Below are positions 11,881 to 21,578 of a stretch of 64,000 nt of DNA, one piece after another. Below the pieces are notes generated by a model that saw only the letters and a program-made list of their open reading frames with translations, did not search any database and had not been told where the DNA came from. The translations under genes were made by a program, and so were the position numbers. This stretch comes from Selaginella moellendorffii (lineage: Eukaryota > Streptophyta > Lycopodiopsida > Selaginellales > Selaginellaceae): contig NW_003314298.1 of assembly GCF_000143415.4 (NCBI RefSeq), positions 665,014 to 729,013 on the forward strand. The letters are read 5' to 3'. Position 1 is the first letter of the stretch; each line of letters starts with the position of its first letter.

Positions 11881-12590
11881 TCCAGAAAAGCCCTAAATTT
11901 TCGTCCCAAACGTCTTTCAAGATGCCCATACCGGGCATTTGCTGGATAGCTTGCGAGTTTGCGAAATAAGTTCTTGTGTGTTCGCCAAACGAGAGTTGGG
12001 TTTTTTCGCAGAGAATGTTTTGTTTCTCCAGATGCCCATGGCAAAGGTTTTGGATGAACTTTTGAGCTTTCAAATCGATTTCAAAGCCTGGTTTCGAGAT
12101 GCCGAAGATGGGCATTTGTTTGAGCTAAGAAATCTCGCGTTGGGTCAGAAGCAGCCTCTAAAGTTTGGTCTCTACACAGCGTTTCAGACAATGTAGGTAA
12201 GGTTCTAAGCTTCATCACACCCAACCCACTACGAAAAAAGCTAGAAAAAAAAGAGAAGGGGGCGAATCAGATCGATCTGGCTTTAGCTGCCCTCGAGGGA
12301 CAGCCAACAAGATTTTGCCGAATCAGTGTCGATCATACGGGGAAAGATTAGACATCACCTTCGCCGCTTTTCCACAAGGAAAATGAAAAAAGAGAAGAGA
12401 CAAGCAAGACGCGATGAACAAGGAATCAGAGTATTCTGGCTTCGAACGCCCCAGAGGGGCCGTTCAATAAGAAAATCGCCGAATCAGTGTCGGTCATACG
12501 GGGAAAGATCAGCATCATCTTCCATCGCAGAAGAAAACCTAGAGAACTAGACTGCACACCCTAGCCTCGCACAGCTTCTTATCGTGGAGT
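11881..12590. other. Intergenic region upstream of KTI12, with a direct repeat
   Basis: The 85-codon ORF at 11939-12196 (+) has no recognisable domain and is more likely 5' flank. A 45-50 bp block (ccgaatcagtgtcg, then tcatacggggaaagat) occurs at about 12318-12365 and again at 12478-12525 with few changes. No RNA family was recognised for it. Confidence 0.45.
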
Positions 12591-12715
12591 GACCTAAGAT
12601 CGGACGGGCCGCATTTGTGACATCTCATCCATACCGTCGAAAATGTGAGGGTTCGAATCCGGGCAAATTTGTCTAACATTTACAAAGTTTACCAGGACAA
12701 GCTACATGTGGTCAA

Positions 12716-12787
12716 GTCGTTGTAGTATAGTGGTAAGTATTTCCGCCTGTCACGCGGACGACCCGGGTTCGATCCCCGGCAACGGCG
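12716..12787 (+). tRNA. tRNA-Asp (anticodon GTC)
   Basis: The 72-nt sequence folds as a cloverleaf. The acceptor stem GTCGTTG pairs with CAACGGC and the discriminator base is G. A D-arm (tagtatagtggta) follows, then the anticodon arm TCCGC-CTGTCAC-GCGGA with GTC in the loop, and a T-arm CCGGGTTCGATCCCCGG. A-box and B-box promoter sequences are intact and there is no intron. The outermost anticodon-stem pair is T-A where, from recollection, the Arabidopsis gene has C-G, so the stem is preserved. The next gene starts on the opposite strand and is unrelated. Confidence 0.97.
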
Positions 12788-12926
12788 CAAGTAATTTTGT
12801 TTGTCAATCCTTTTTATTTTTTAGATTACACAAATACTATGAAAATTATGGCCAACCATTTTGTGTGTTTCTTTGTTAACGTTTTGATGTAAATCAATCA
12901 AATTACACAACGTTGCAAAGTTCTTT

Positions 12927-13985
12927 TTAGTCACTGTCCAATTCGCTGAAATCAATATCATCCAGACGACCGGATCCCTGCATTTTCTCTTGTTTTTAGG
13001 AAAACTACAAAAGAAATAAAAGGAAAGAAAGCTTGCCTGTTTGCTATTTACTTTGCCAAGGTAGCCTGTCGCTTTGAAATTTTTGAGCTCTAGAGGCCCA
13101 AGCTTGGCTTGTTCTTCGCTAACTGTGATCTGGAAGGAGACCTGGAAGAACAAAATGCGTGAGCAAAGTTCTCTTTCCTTCCATTAGGCAAACCTTGCTC
13201 TTGCCGGGAGGTATTTCGGCGAGCGTATCGATCCGGAGGTTCTCCGTCTACGAAAAGAAAAGGAATGTTATAATCCAAAACAAAAGCTCACTGCATTGTA
13301 CCATCTCACCGTATCTAATGCTGGTTCGCCTTGAGCATCGTAGACTCTTCCAAAAATGTCCTGATGATTCACAGGTGAGAATATTAACCACAGCCCATGA
13401 ACCAGAGAATCTTTTTCACTTACAGCATTGTAAACTGGCTGAGAAGCTGGATTCGTGGCTTCCCCGGTCACTCGAAAACACGTTGCTTTGAACGACGTTC
13501 CACCAGTCACTGTTGTCTGTCCCTCTGAAAAATTGCACAAGCTCCTAGGGAGGCAAGCGTCATTGATTTTACGTGAAAGAGAAAACCAACAGCTTACAAA
13601 CAACGAGGAGAAAGAAAAAGAAGAGCTCCAAGAGAACGAAAGCTTCGCTCGATCCATGAATGCCAAATAGCATCGAGAAGACAATCTTACCAGGGCATGG
13701 AATTCGAGTCGCCTCCACATTCCTCAACGCAATCTTCACGTCTGCGAATGCCGGGTTTGAGATTTGCAGCACTCCAGACGCCAGCAGCGTCCCAGATCCC
13801 AGCAAAACGCTCCTCCGCTCCACGCGAAGAGACTGAGCTAAGAAAACCGTGGAATCAGGAAAGAAATCGATGAAATGGCGCCACACCTGATTAGCAATCG
13901 CATTTTGCTGCCGAATTCGATTCCCTGGCGCTAGCTCTGCGGGCGCAATGCAGCAAAGCGGTAGCACTCCCCCAATCTTCGCCAT
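12927..13985 (-). CDS. Predicted thylakoid-lumen protein, family not recognised
   Basis: Six exons join in phase (13985-13691, 13524-13424, 13360-13310, 13247-13194, 13141-13052, 12977-12927) to give about 213 aa. The first ~80 residues look like a bipartite plastid/thylakoid transit peptide. A basic leader is followed by RRSVLLGSGTLLASG and ends in NPAFA before DVKIALRN, which fits a twin-arginine lumenal targeting signal with an AxA-type cleavage site. The mature part includes IPCPG, TVTGGTSFKATCFRV, DIFGRVYDAQGEPALD, LAEIPPGKSKVSF and LGPLELKNFKATGYLGK, and an acidic tail ends DIDFSELDSD. I cannot name the family; a small lumen protein of the TL15 kind is possible. Its start codon is 110 bp from that of the divergent F-box gene. 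Broken copies lie at 15.5, 17.5 and 18.9-19.5 kb. Confidence 0.8.
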
Positions 13986-14095
13986 GGAAGTCTATCCTTC
14001 TTTAACAATGTTGCCTTTTACCTTTCTATTAACCTTTTCCATTCTCTTTATAAAAAGGACACTGGCGTATACTTAGGGCAAACAGTTTTGTAGTA

Positions 14096-15112
14096 ATGGA
14101 CTATTCGTTACTCCAGGTAATCCAGGAGGAGGTATTGGTGCGTTTGCCAGCAGCATTTCTACACACCCACGTAAAATCTGTTTGCAAGCAGTGGAAAGAT
14201 CTCATAGAGTCGCCTCGGTTTAAGTCTCTCCACCACAAATACCACTCTGATGGTGAGCGAAGTCCCCCCATTCTTTTGGGCCTCAACTATATTTCCGGTA
14301 GTACCCTTGCCAAGTGCAATCCCTTCGGACAAGGAGGAGCCAAAGATTGGATTATGGTAGACCCACCGCCAGAACTTGACTTCAATCTTATTTCATGCGC
14401 TGGTGGTCTAATGTTTGGGCGCAGCATGAGGAGCTACGTTGTCTTGAATCCCCTCACTGGGGATCTCCAGGTCCTGCCACCACCACCTTCGTCACCGCCC
14501 ATGCTCTCTACGTCCGTCATGGCCATGCACGCATCCAGGCAGCGCTATTGGATTTGCCTTGCATTTATGCGTGTAATCTACTTATACGATTCGAGTGTAG
14601 GGATTTGGAAAGAGGTGGCACTGCCAGAAGGATGGATAGAAGGATGGACGCAACATTGCTATGCAAGGGCTATCAACAGCAAGGTGTATTACTATTGTCT
14701 AAGACTCAATGATGTTGATACCAGTCGCCTGGGAGTTTTGTGCCTGGATCTGGAAAATTTAAGCTGGTCTACGGAGTGGACGATCGATGGGTATGATACG
14801 CCTTGGGAAGATTTTCTTGTATCCCCAGCGCTGGATTTCTTCAAAGTCGTTGTGAAAGACTCTACGTATCATCTCTCGAGGCTGGATGCTGCATCTAAAG
14901 GCTTTGTGAAGGAAACTAGTTTAAATGTGACAGAAGGCTTGTCTCATGCTCCATCTTGCTGCTACAAGGACACGATTGTGGTTGCCGGTCCCAAAACATT
15001 GGCAGTGCTGGATTGCAAAACCAGATCTTGGAGCAAACATGAAAACCAAAACGTTTCCAATTTTGAGTGCTTGCTTCTATTCGAACCATCGTTGTTTGAT
15101 TCTTGTCAATGA
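14096..15112 (+). CDS. F-box protein (single exon, 338 aa)
   Basis: An F-box occupies residues ~5-45 (LLQVIQEEVLVRLPAAFL…VKSVCKQWKDLIESPRF). The rest resembles plant F-box-associated/kelch-like substrate domains, with spaced hydrophobic blades such as RSYVVLNPLTGDLQVLPP, VIYLYDSSVGIWKEVALP and TLAVLDCKTRSWSKHE. Such proteins act as substrate receptors of SCF ubiquitin ligases; the target is unknown. A TATA-like 'ctttataaaaa' lies at about 14045-14056. An inverted, broken copy is at 16.1-17.0 kb. It is a different subfamily from the two F-box genes at 36-49 kb. Confidence 0.88.
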   Translation: MDYSLLQVIQEEVLVRLPAAFLHTHVKSVCKQWKDLIESPRFKSLHHKYHSDGERSPPILLGLNYISGSTLAKCNPFGQGGAKDWIMVDPPPELDFNLISCAGGLMFGRSMRSYVVLNPLTGDLQVLPPPPSSPPMLSTSVMAMHASRQRYWICLAFMRVIYLYDSSVGIWKEVALPEGWIEGWTQHCYARAINSKVYYYCLRLNDVDTSRLGVLCLDLENLSWSTEWTIDGYDTPWEDFLVSPALDFFKVVVKDSTYHLSRLDAASKGFVKETSLNVTEGLSHAPSCCYKDTIVVAGPKTLAVLDCKTRSWSKHENQNVSNFECLLLFEPSLFDSCQ

Positions 15113-15234
15113 ATAAGAAAACAAAACAATGGCGTTCACGTCTTGAGCATCAATTTTATCTTCTACTTCCAGCCAACGGCACTCACCACAACTTCCACAC
15201 ACATCCATGTCAGGTGGTAGATGACAAAACTGAG

Positions 15235-15610
15235 CCGATTCGAAACTTTAAAAGAGATGGAGTAAAGGAGCTATGCCCTGCGTCCATAGCCTGTGCTCAT
15301 ACTCGCAGACCAAAGCATTCCAGTTGCGGTTTTCAATCCAAAATTGTCCAGGCCACGCGGGAATGTTACATCCACGTCGAGAACAATGTCTGTTTAAGAC
15401 AGAAAACTTCTCTTCAATGCCACCTTGATGAGGATAAAAAGAACGTAACGAAGCTTTTCTTTCTTCCTTAGGCCCATATGCTCAGAGTGTATCGATCCGG
15501 AGAACAAAACAAAAGCTCACTGCATTGAATCATCGTACCGTGTCTAATGCCGGTTCGCCTTGAGCATCATCTAGACTCTTCCAAAAATGTCCCGAGGATT
15601 TTCCAGTGAT
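15235..15610 (-). pseudogene. Fused fragments: 3' end of FORKED-like gene plus piece of lumen-protein gene
   Basis: 15235-15480 matches the region around the last exon of the FORKED-like gene (about 19755-20015), with small deletions that break the PH-domain frame. Immediately after it, 15480-15610 matches the lumen-protein gene around 13200-13375, including the exons coding for its DIFGR and IDTL segments. The junction is abrupt and joins two genes that are 6 kb apart, so this is a rearranged duplicate. Confidence 0.75.
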
Positions 15611-16141
15611 CCACAGTGTTAATCGCAGACCAAAATCAAGGAAAGGAGAGAAAAGTTTTAATCACAGGCTGAGAAGCACACACACAATCACAGAAACGTC
15701 AATTTTTTACCAAAAGCATGTACCTGAGGTCCACTCTACTTTTATGTAATGATAACTCTCTCGTGTATTCCATTTCCTTGCCATGTGATAGTTTTCATGT
15801 TCTTGCTTGGCAAATTACTATTAAGATTGAGAGAAATGGAGCGCGAGCAAAACATCCAGAGGACCTTTTACAAAGAAAAATGACACACCTTTACGTCTTA
15901 CGGCCAGCAAGCTCCTTGCCGTGCCTGGTCTCGTGATGGCACCATAAAAACAATCACTCCCTCAAAGCCCTGCCATGCAATCTACCCAGCACCCTCGCCG
16001 CCCTCTCTGGTCAAAATTCTGCTCCATCCAATCCTCTCGCTCTCCCATTGGCCAACAGCAACATCAACAAAATTTCCCATGACCATGTCTGCGATCAGAC
16101 GGCCTCTTATCGTTATATATATATAGATAGATGTTAGCGAA
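15611..16141. other. Intergenic region, no gene recognised
   Basis: No supported ORF. A CCAATlike 'cccattggcc' (about 16046) and a run 'tatatatatatagatagat' (about 16115-16133) lie left of the inverted F-box pseudogene, but no gene on the right uses them, so no promoter is claimed. Confidence 0.4.
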
Positions 16142-16980
16142 TTGTCTTTCATTGAGAAGGATCAAACAACGCGAATGGAAGCAAGAAATCAAACTTTGAA
16201 CCGTTTTGGTTTTCATGAGTGCTCCAAGATTTGGTCTTGCAATCCAGCACTGCTAATGTTTTGGGACCGGCAACCACAATCGTGTCCTTGTAGCAGCAAG
16301 ATGGAGCATGAGACAAGCCTTCTTTCACATTTCGACAAAGCCTCCCGATGCAGCGTCCAGCCTCGAGAGATGATATGTGGAGTCTTTCACAAAGACATTG
16401 AAAATATCTAATGCTGGTGATACAAGAAAGTCTTCCCAACATAGGCTTTGCATATTATACCCATGGATCGTCCACTTGTAGACTAGCTTAAAGTTTCCAG
16501 ATCCAGGCACAAAACCCCCCTGGTATCATCATGGCGACAATAGAAGTACACCTTGTTGTCGATCGCCCTTCCCTTCCATACATCCATGCTTTCAAGCGGC
16601 GCCACCTTTTCCACACTCGAATCGTATAAGTAGACTACACGCAATCAAAACGCAAATGCAATAGCGCTGCCTGGATGTGAGATCCCGCTTGAGAGGCCCT
16701 GGTGAGGGAATTCAAGACAATGAAGCTCTTGCTGTTGTGCCCAAACATCAGTCCACCAGCGCATGAAACTATATTGAAGCACTGTTCTGGCCAGGGATAA
16801 TCCAATCCTTGGCTCCTCGTCCAAAGACGAGGTACTGTAAATATAGTTGATGCCCAAAACAGTGACTTCGGTCACCGAGGCGACTCTATGAGGTCTTTCT
16901 ACTGCTTGCAAATTGATTTTACGTGGTTGTTTAGAAACACTGCTGGCAAACGCACCAATACCTCCTCCTCGATTATCTGG
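16142..16980 (-). pseudogene. Inverted, frameshifted copy of the 14.1-kb F-box gene
   Basis: Read on the minus strand it repeats the F-box gene end to end. At the 5' side are remnants of the F-box (near 16970-16880) and the 'MRWWTDVWAQQQE' shadow of the parental segment. At the 3' side is an almost identical LSHAPSCCYKDTIVVAGP…VLDCKTKSWSTHENQ ending at about 16149. Internal deletions and stops split it into several short frames, so it cannot encode the full protein. With the 17.5-kb fragment it forms an inverted duplicate of the divergent pair at 12.9-15.1 kb. Confidence 0.85.
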
Positions 16981-17540
16981 CTCTCTCTCTTTTCCCCCTT
17001 TTGTTGTTTCTGTTGAATGCGGTGGCCATGTGCCCGGAGTAACGAGTAATTAAGACTTTGTTTGCTATGTTTACTACTCCTACACCCATAAGTGTATGAA
17101 AGAGGTCTTAGAAATAAAAATTGGGACAGTTAAGGTAAGAGGGACCTATGCTTTGAGTGTGTTCGGAACGCTGGTAGGATCTTCTAGCATCAATAAATAC
17201 CTGCAGGTAAAGCGCGGCTACCAGGTAGTCTGTTGGTTTCTTCTTCTTCGTCTCCTTTGTTGCTTTTCTACCGTGGTCCTTTGATGGTAAAGAGCTCCAG
17301 CTGAACCAAAATCTCCAAATAGTTGTTTCGTTTTCTGTTTCGTATACTTGCAACATACAGGAATCCTGAGGCCAAAAACAAAACACACTCAGCTCGATGC
17401 TGATGAGATTGTCCAGCAAATCCATACTGCAAACCCGTCAGCCACCATGATCGTACTCTTGGACATGGGTTCAAGGCACAAAGTATTAGATGAATTCAGA
17501 AGGCTGCAATCACAGGTTACAGTTCAGAATTACTTTCTTC
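16981..17540. other. Spacer inside the inverted duplicate, with one coding-like segment
   Basis: In the parental pair the two start codons are 110 bp apart; here they are about 560 bp apart, so DNA has been inserted. Within it, 17345-17520 (+) is preceded by a polypyrimidine-AG-like 'ttgcaacatacag' and reads GILRPKTKHTQLDADEIVQQ and IVLLDMGSRHKVLDEF. That looks like an exon, but I do not recognise its gene. Confidence 0.4.
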
Positions 17541-17725
17541 CATGGCGAAGATTGGGGGGCTAGCACTTTGCTGCATGGCGCCCGCGGAGCTCACGGCAGG
17601 TGGCTCTTGGAGCTCCACTGTTCTTTGTCCTCTGTTGGTACAGTGGAATTTTACAGACAACATGGTGGAACGTTGTTCAAAGCAACATGTTTTCAAGTGA
17701 TCGCAGAGTTGGTTTCATAATTTTT
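17541..17725 (+). pseudogene. Truncated copy of the lumen-protein gene
   Basis: It starts MAKIGGLALCCMAPAELTAG, clearly related to the MAKIGGVLPLCCIAPAELAPG start of the 12.9-kb gene. It then jumps within about 60 bp to a degraded 'GGTLFKATCFQV' block that belongs to exon 2 of the parent. Nearly all of the transit-peptide exon is deleted and the frame closes soon after. Confidence 0.85.
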
Positions 17726-18684
17726 GTCTAGTGCATGCTTCCCAGGCTTCTGCGGCGCTCTATCGGGCACGAATCGATTGAATCCCTTGCAATAGCTGTG
17801 AGGTAAGAGACTTTTTGGAGAAATGTGAATTCCCGTGATCGCCGGTGGTTTGACTATTGGCATCCGTTTGGTTATCCAGTATCATCCTGGATGTTTCAGC
17901 TCGGTCACTGTCTGGGAGGATGATCATGATCTGGGCGAGACTTGGGACAGTGCGGGAAAGGTATGCTAGAAGAAGCTATAGAAATTCCAGGTGAATTCCA
18001 CAGGCTAGAGTTACGATGGCTGGGTGTGCTAGCTCTAGATAATTAAAACTTTCAGGGCATGACAGATCATGGTGGCTACTCTTTTTTAAGGTTAAGATAG
18101 GTGTACGTACATTGTAAGGCTGTGAATACCTCCCTCAATACACATAGAAGTATAATATACATAATGTTTCTACACGTGGAGAGGGTAGCCATGTGGCAAA
18201 GGTGTTTAAAGTATAAAAATAGTAATAGAGTGTTTGGATCTTTTAATATATATATTTATACCTTTAGGATCTGTTAATTTAAGTAGGTATATAAGGGTTA
18301 AAATAAATTTATATACTTAGGGTTTTTTGATTTTTTTTGAACGCACCCATATCCAGAGATTTATTCTAGGTGGCCACCCTGGGTGGCAGATAGGGAAAGT
18401 AAACAATGCTAAAGAGAATGGTTTTTGAGTGCAAGAAAAGACGTTGTCCCGCTACTCTTTGGGAGTTTGCAACAGTTTGGCTTGCATTTGATTGTAGTCT
18501 GTTAGAAAGAATAAAAAAGAAACTGCATTTGCTTGGCGCTGGTAGGCTAATATCCAATTTGTGGTAGTAAACAATGGTACTTTGTTAAACCCTTCATCGT
18601 TGTTTTACTAAGCTAATGTATAAGTACCATTGTTTACTATCAAAAAGTGGATTGGCTTTACACTTGCATGACGATATTTTGGAT
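17726..18684. other. Intergenic region with a small inverted-repeat element
   Basis: No gene is supported. An AT-rich stretch (18160-18340) contains TATA-like runs but no associated ORF. A hairpin-forming segment at 18555-18655 is listed separately. Confidence 0.5.
18555..18655. repeat. Short inverted-repeat (MITE-like) hairpin
   Basis: Arms 18565-18581 (TAGTAAACAATGGTACT) and 18623-18639 are perfect 17-bp reverse complements separated by 41 bp. The complementarity continues outward with mismatches to about 18555 and 18655 (ccaatttgtgg versus aaaaagtggattgg). The size fits a miniature inverted-repeat element. No clear target duplication was identified. Confidence 0.6.
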
Positions 18685-19520
18685 TGAAAACCGCGACTGA
18701 AATGCTCCAGTCTGAGTGTAAGTCAGAGTACAAGCACTTGGACACAAGGCATAAGCTCATTTACTCCATCTCCTCGCCATCGTCGAGCAGCGATCGTGGA
18801 ATGTTAGCATCCACGTCGACGAGAACGGAGAAAGAAAACTTCTCTTGAACATGGCGATGGAGGAGAAAAGAAAGTAACGAACCTTTTCTTTTCTCGAGTG
18901 GGAGGTTCTCGGTCTACGAAAAGGAGAGAACTGTTATGATCCCTACAAAAAAAAAAGCTCACTGCATTGCATCTTAGTTACCGGGGAAGCCACGAATCCA
19001 GTTTACAATACCGTGACTAAAATCTTTCTCTTGCTTTTTGCAATAAACACTGTGGATTGACATTTTGAAAGAGTCTGTGATGGTCAAGGCGAACCGGCAC
19101 TAAGCATGGCCGAAAACATGTTACTTTTCCACCAGTCCCAGTTGTCTGTCCTCTGAAAGCTCCTGGGGAGGCAATTTTACGTGAAAGAGAACTTACAAAC
19201 AACGAGGAGAAAGAGAAGAGGAGCTCCAAGAGAATGAAAGATCTGTTTTCTTGAATGCAGATATAAAAGCAAGCAGCAATCGAGGAAAAAAACCAGGGCA
19301 TGGAATTCGAGTCGCCTCCGCATTCATCAAAGCTATCTTCACGTCTGCAAATGCCGGCTCGAAATTTGCAGCACTCCAGACGCCAGCAGCGTCCCAGCGC
19401 CCAGCAAAACGCTCCTCCGCTCCACGCGAAGAGGTTGAGCTCAAAAAACAAGGAAATCGAGCTTGGAATCTGGAAAGAAATCGATTAGCAATCGCATTTT
19501 CCCGCCACATTCGATTCCCT
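18685..19520 (-). pseudogene. Rearranged copies of FORKED-like 3' end and lumen-protein gene
   Basis: 18685-18775 is an inverted copy of the FORKED-like last exon (compare 19760-19850, opposite strand), and about 18775-18895 continues with a direct, shortened copy. From about 18900 to 19520 the sequence follows the lumen-protein gene in the same orientation as the parent. The first-exon part (19300-19500, NPAFADVKIAL-like in the minus frame) is well preserved and the middle exons are compressed. Frameshifts and lost splice sites make it non-functional. Confidence 0.8.
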
Positions 19521-19689
19521 AACGAGAAAAGTGCTGCTCTTCCATACTACTAGAAAGAAAGAAGTTTCTTCTTCTCTTTGCTATACACTTCTTTGCTTTC
19601 TTTCTTGTGTGTTAAATTGGCTCCATAGCTCCCAGCTCGAGAACAAATAGAACTATATTCATTCTATCTTCTTTTTTTCTTTGGCCTGG

Positions 19690-21578
19690 CTATGGCCTTT
19701 TAGTCGATGATTGTGTGGAAGTTGTGGTGAGTGCCACAGATTGTTGGCTGGAGAGATGGAGTAAATGAGCTATGCCTTGTGTCCATAGCCGGTGTTCGTA
19801 CTCTGACTTACACTCGAACTCGAGCATTCCAGTCGCGGTTTTCAATCCGAAGTATCGCCGCTGCTCGCCGTTGTCGAGCAGCGATCGTCCCGGCCATGCG
19901 GGAATGTTAGCATCCACGTCGAGAACAATGCCTGTTTAGATCAAACAGAGAGAACTTCTCATCAAAATGCCACCTTGATCAAGGAGAAATGCGAACCTTT
20001 TCGTTTCTTCCTTAGTCCCATATGCTTGCTTTGGATCTTGACAATTACCTGCGTGATGGATCAAAGACCATGAGAACATAAACTAGAATTTCCTAAAGCA
20101 ATGTTCACAAACCTGGCCATTGTTGGGATCACTATACACTGACACAGTTCTCCAATGTAGCTCGCCTACAACAAGGAGTCAATTAAAGAGATCGATTTTT
20201 TCTCCACTACCTTTCTTGGAGCGCTTGAGAAACTCGCATCCTCTGTTAAGAACCTCTTGCGTGTAGCTCTCGGCGTCGCCATCCTCGGATCCCAGATCGC
20301 CACTGTTAAAATGTAAGGCGTGTTTGTCGTAGGGAGTCACGGTTGCATGGCTCTTTGCGTCCTTGAGCGTCCGAGCCTTGAGAGTCGCGGCTCCACGCAG
20401 AGCTAGATCAAAAGATCAAACAAAGTAAGAACACGAAGAAACCACGCAAGAACTCGATGAAACTTTGACAGAACTTAGAGCTTACCAGTGGCTGCCGCGG
20501 CAGTAAGCGTCATGATATCTCCCGCGGTTTTCACGTTCACGGCGGAGCTGACAACGTGAGTGATGTGATCGTGATCGGCTCCCAAGCTCTCGGCCAGATC
20601 CACGCACTGTGCCGCGACGAGCGAGGCCGCGGAAGCCACAGCCAAGCTCGTCGTCTTGGACGACGAGGAAGGATCGTCCAGCGCTGGAGAAAACGGAGAT
20701 GGCGATGGTGACGCCGCCGCCGCTGTAGCCGCTGCCACTGCCGCCACCGCCGCTGCAACTCCGGCCATAGAAACCGCGGCGTGGACTTGAGCGTTGTGTG
20801 CTCGGCTGAGCTCTTTCTTTCGCTCTTTCATGTCTTTAAACCATCGTCCCACGGATGATCTCCCGCGAAGCTGATGGGATGATTTGGAGGCGGCAGTGGG
20901 CTGGAGAGAAGAGCGACGCAAATCCAAGCGACCAACAAGGGAAAAAAGAGACTTTATTCGTTCTTGCTCGATGAGAAAGCTTGCCAAAGTTCTTTACCTG
21001 GTGGTGGGGATGGAGGTGATCGTCTGTGAATTGCTTGGGCGATGGCGGAGGGCTGGCGGCCAGAATGCCGCTGTTTTGGTGGAAAATCAGTGGTCCACTG
21101 CTGTGGGAATTCCTCCGGGGAGTTGTGAACAAGGAGTGTTCCTGCGAAGAACACGTATGAACACAAAGAGAAAAGCTTTAAAAACTCTCACCATTATCCT
21201 GTCCATGACCATCTGCGAAGTCATCGAGGGAGCGAACACGAAAGGCGCTCCTTCCAAGTTGGATTCTTGCGGGGAAGATATCGTGGTGGAGCAATCATCC
21301 TGCAGCGGCGGCGGCGGCGGCGTCGCGATGGAAGTTTGCGATGCCGCTCGAGCTTTGGACACCTCAAACGCCGAAATGCTCCACGACCTCGAGAGGAATT
21401 CGAGGGGCTCTTGCGGCGTCTCTGGCTCGGGGAATCCCGGGGTTGGCGATGGAAAGCTCACGGCCGAATCCTCCTGGATGTTCTCCAGGTGGAGGAAGCT
21501 GCCCTTGAAATCCGAGGACTTGGATGCAAAGCTGTGGTGGAAGCCACTACCTTGGATGCGTTCCGGGCTGCTCTTCAT
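19690..21578 (-). CDS. FORKED1/VAN3-binding-protein-like (DUF828 plus PH domain)
   Basis: Minus-strand exons can be followed from the ATG at 21576-21578 to the stop at 19690-19692. The N-terminal exon has the family motif [20 protein letters not shown] and proline-rich stretches. A central exon (about 20890-20475) has [19 protein letters not shown], then an Ala-rich helical DUF828 region ending [16 protein letters not shown], and continues as [11 protein letters not shown]…[25 protein letters not shown]. The last exon encodes the end of a PH_2 domain ([14 protein letters not shown]…[15 protein letters not shown]). In Arabidopsis such proteins bind the ARF-GAP VAN3 at the trans-Golgi and steer auxin-dependent vein patterning. 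I did not fix every splice site in the 20.0-20.4 kb part. An alternative upstream GTG is not needed. Confidence 0.88.

Noticed and set aside
11939-12196. 85-codon + ORF upstream of KTI12
   Set aside because: No domain, unclear splice context, and it overlaps the probable KTI12 5' flank.
12590-12690. Possible second tRNA or tRNA-derived SINE (contains 'gggttcgaatccggg')
   Set aside because: The B-box-like motif is present but no acceptor stem or proper T-stem pairing could be drawn.
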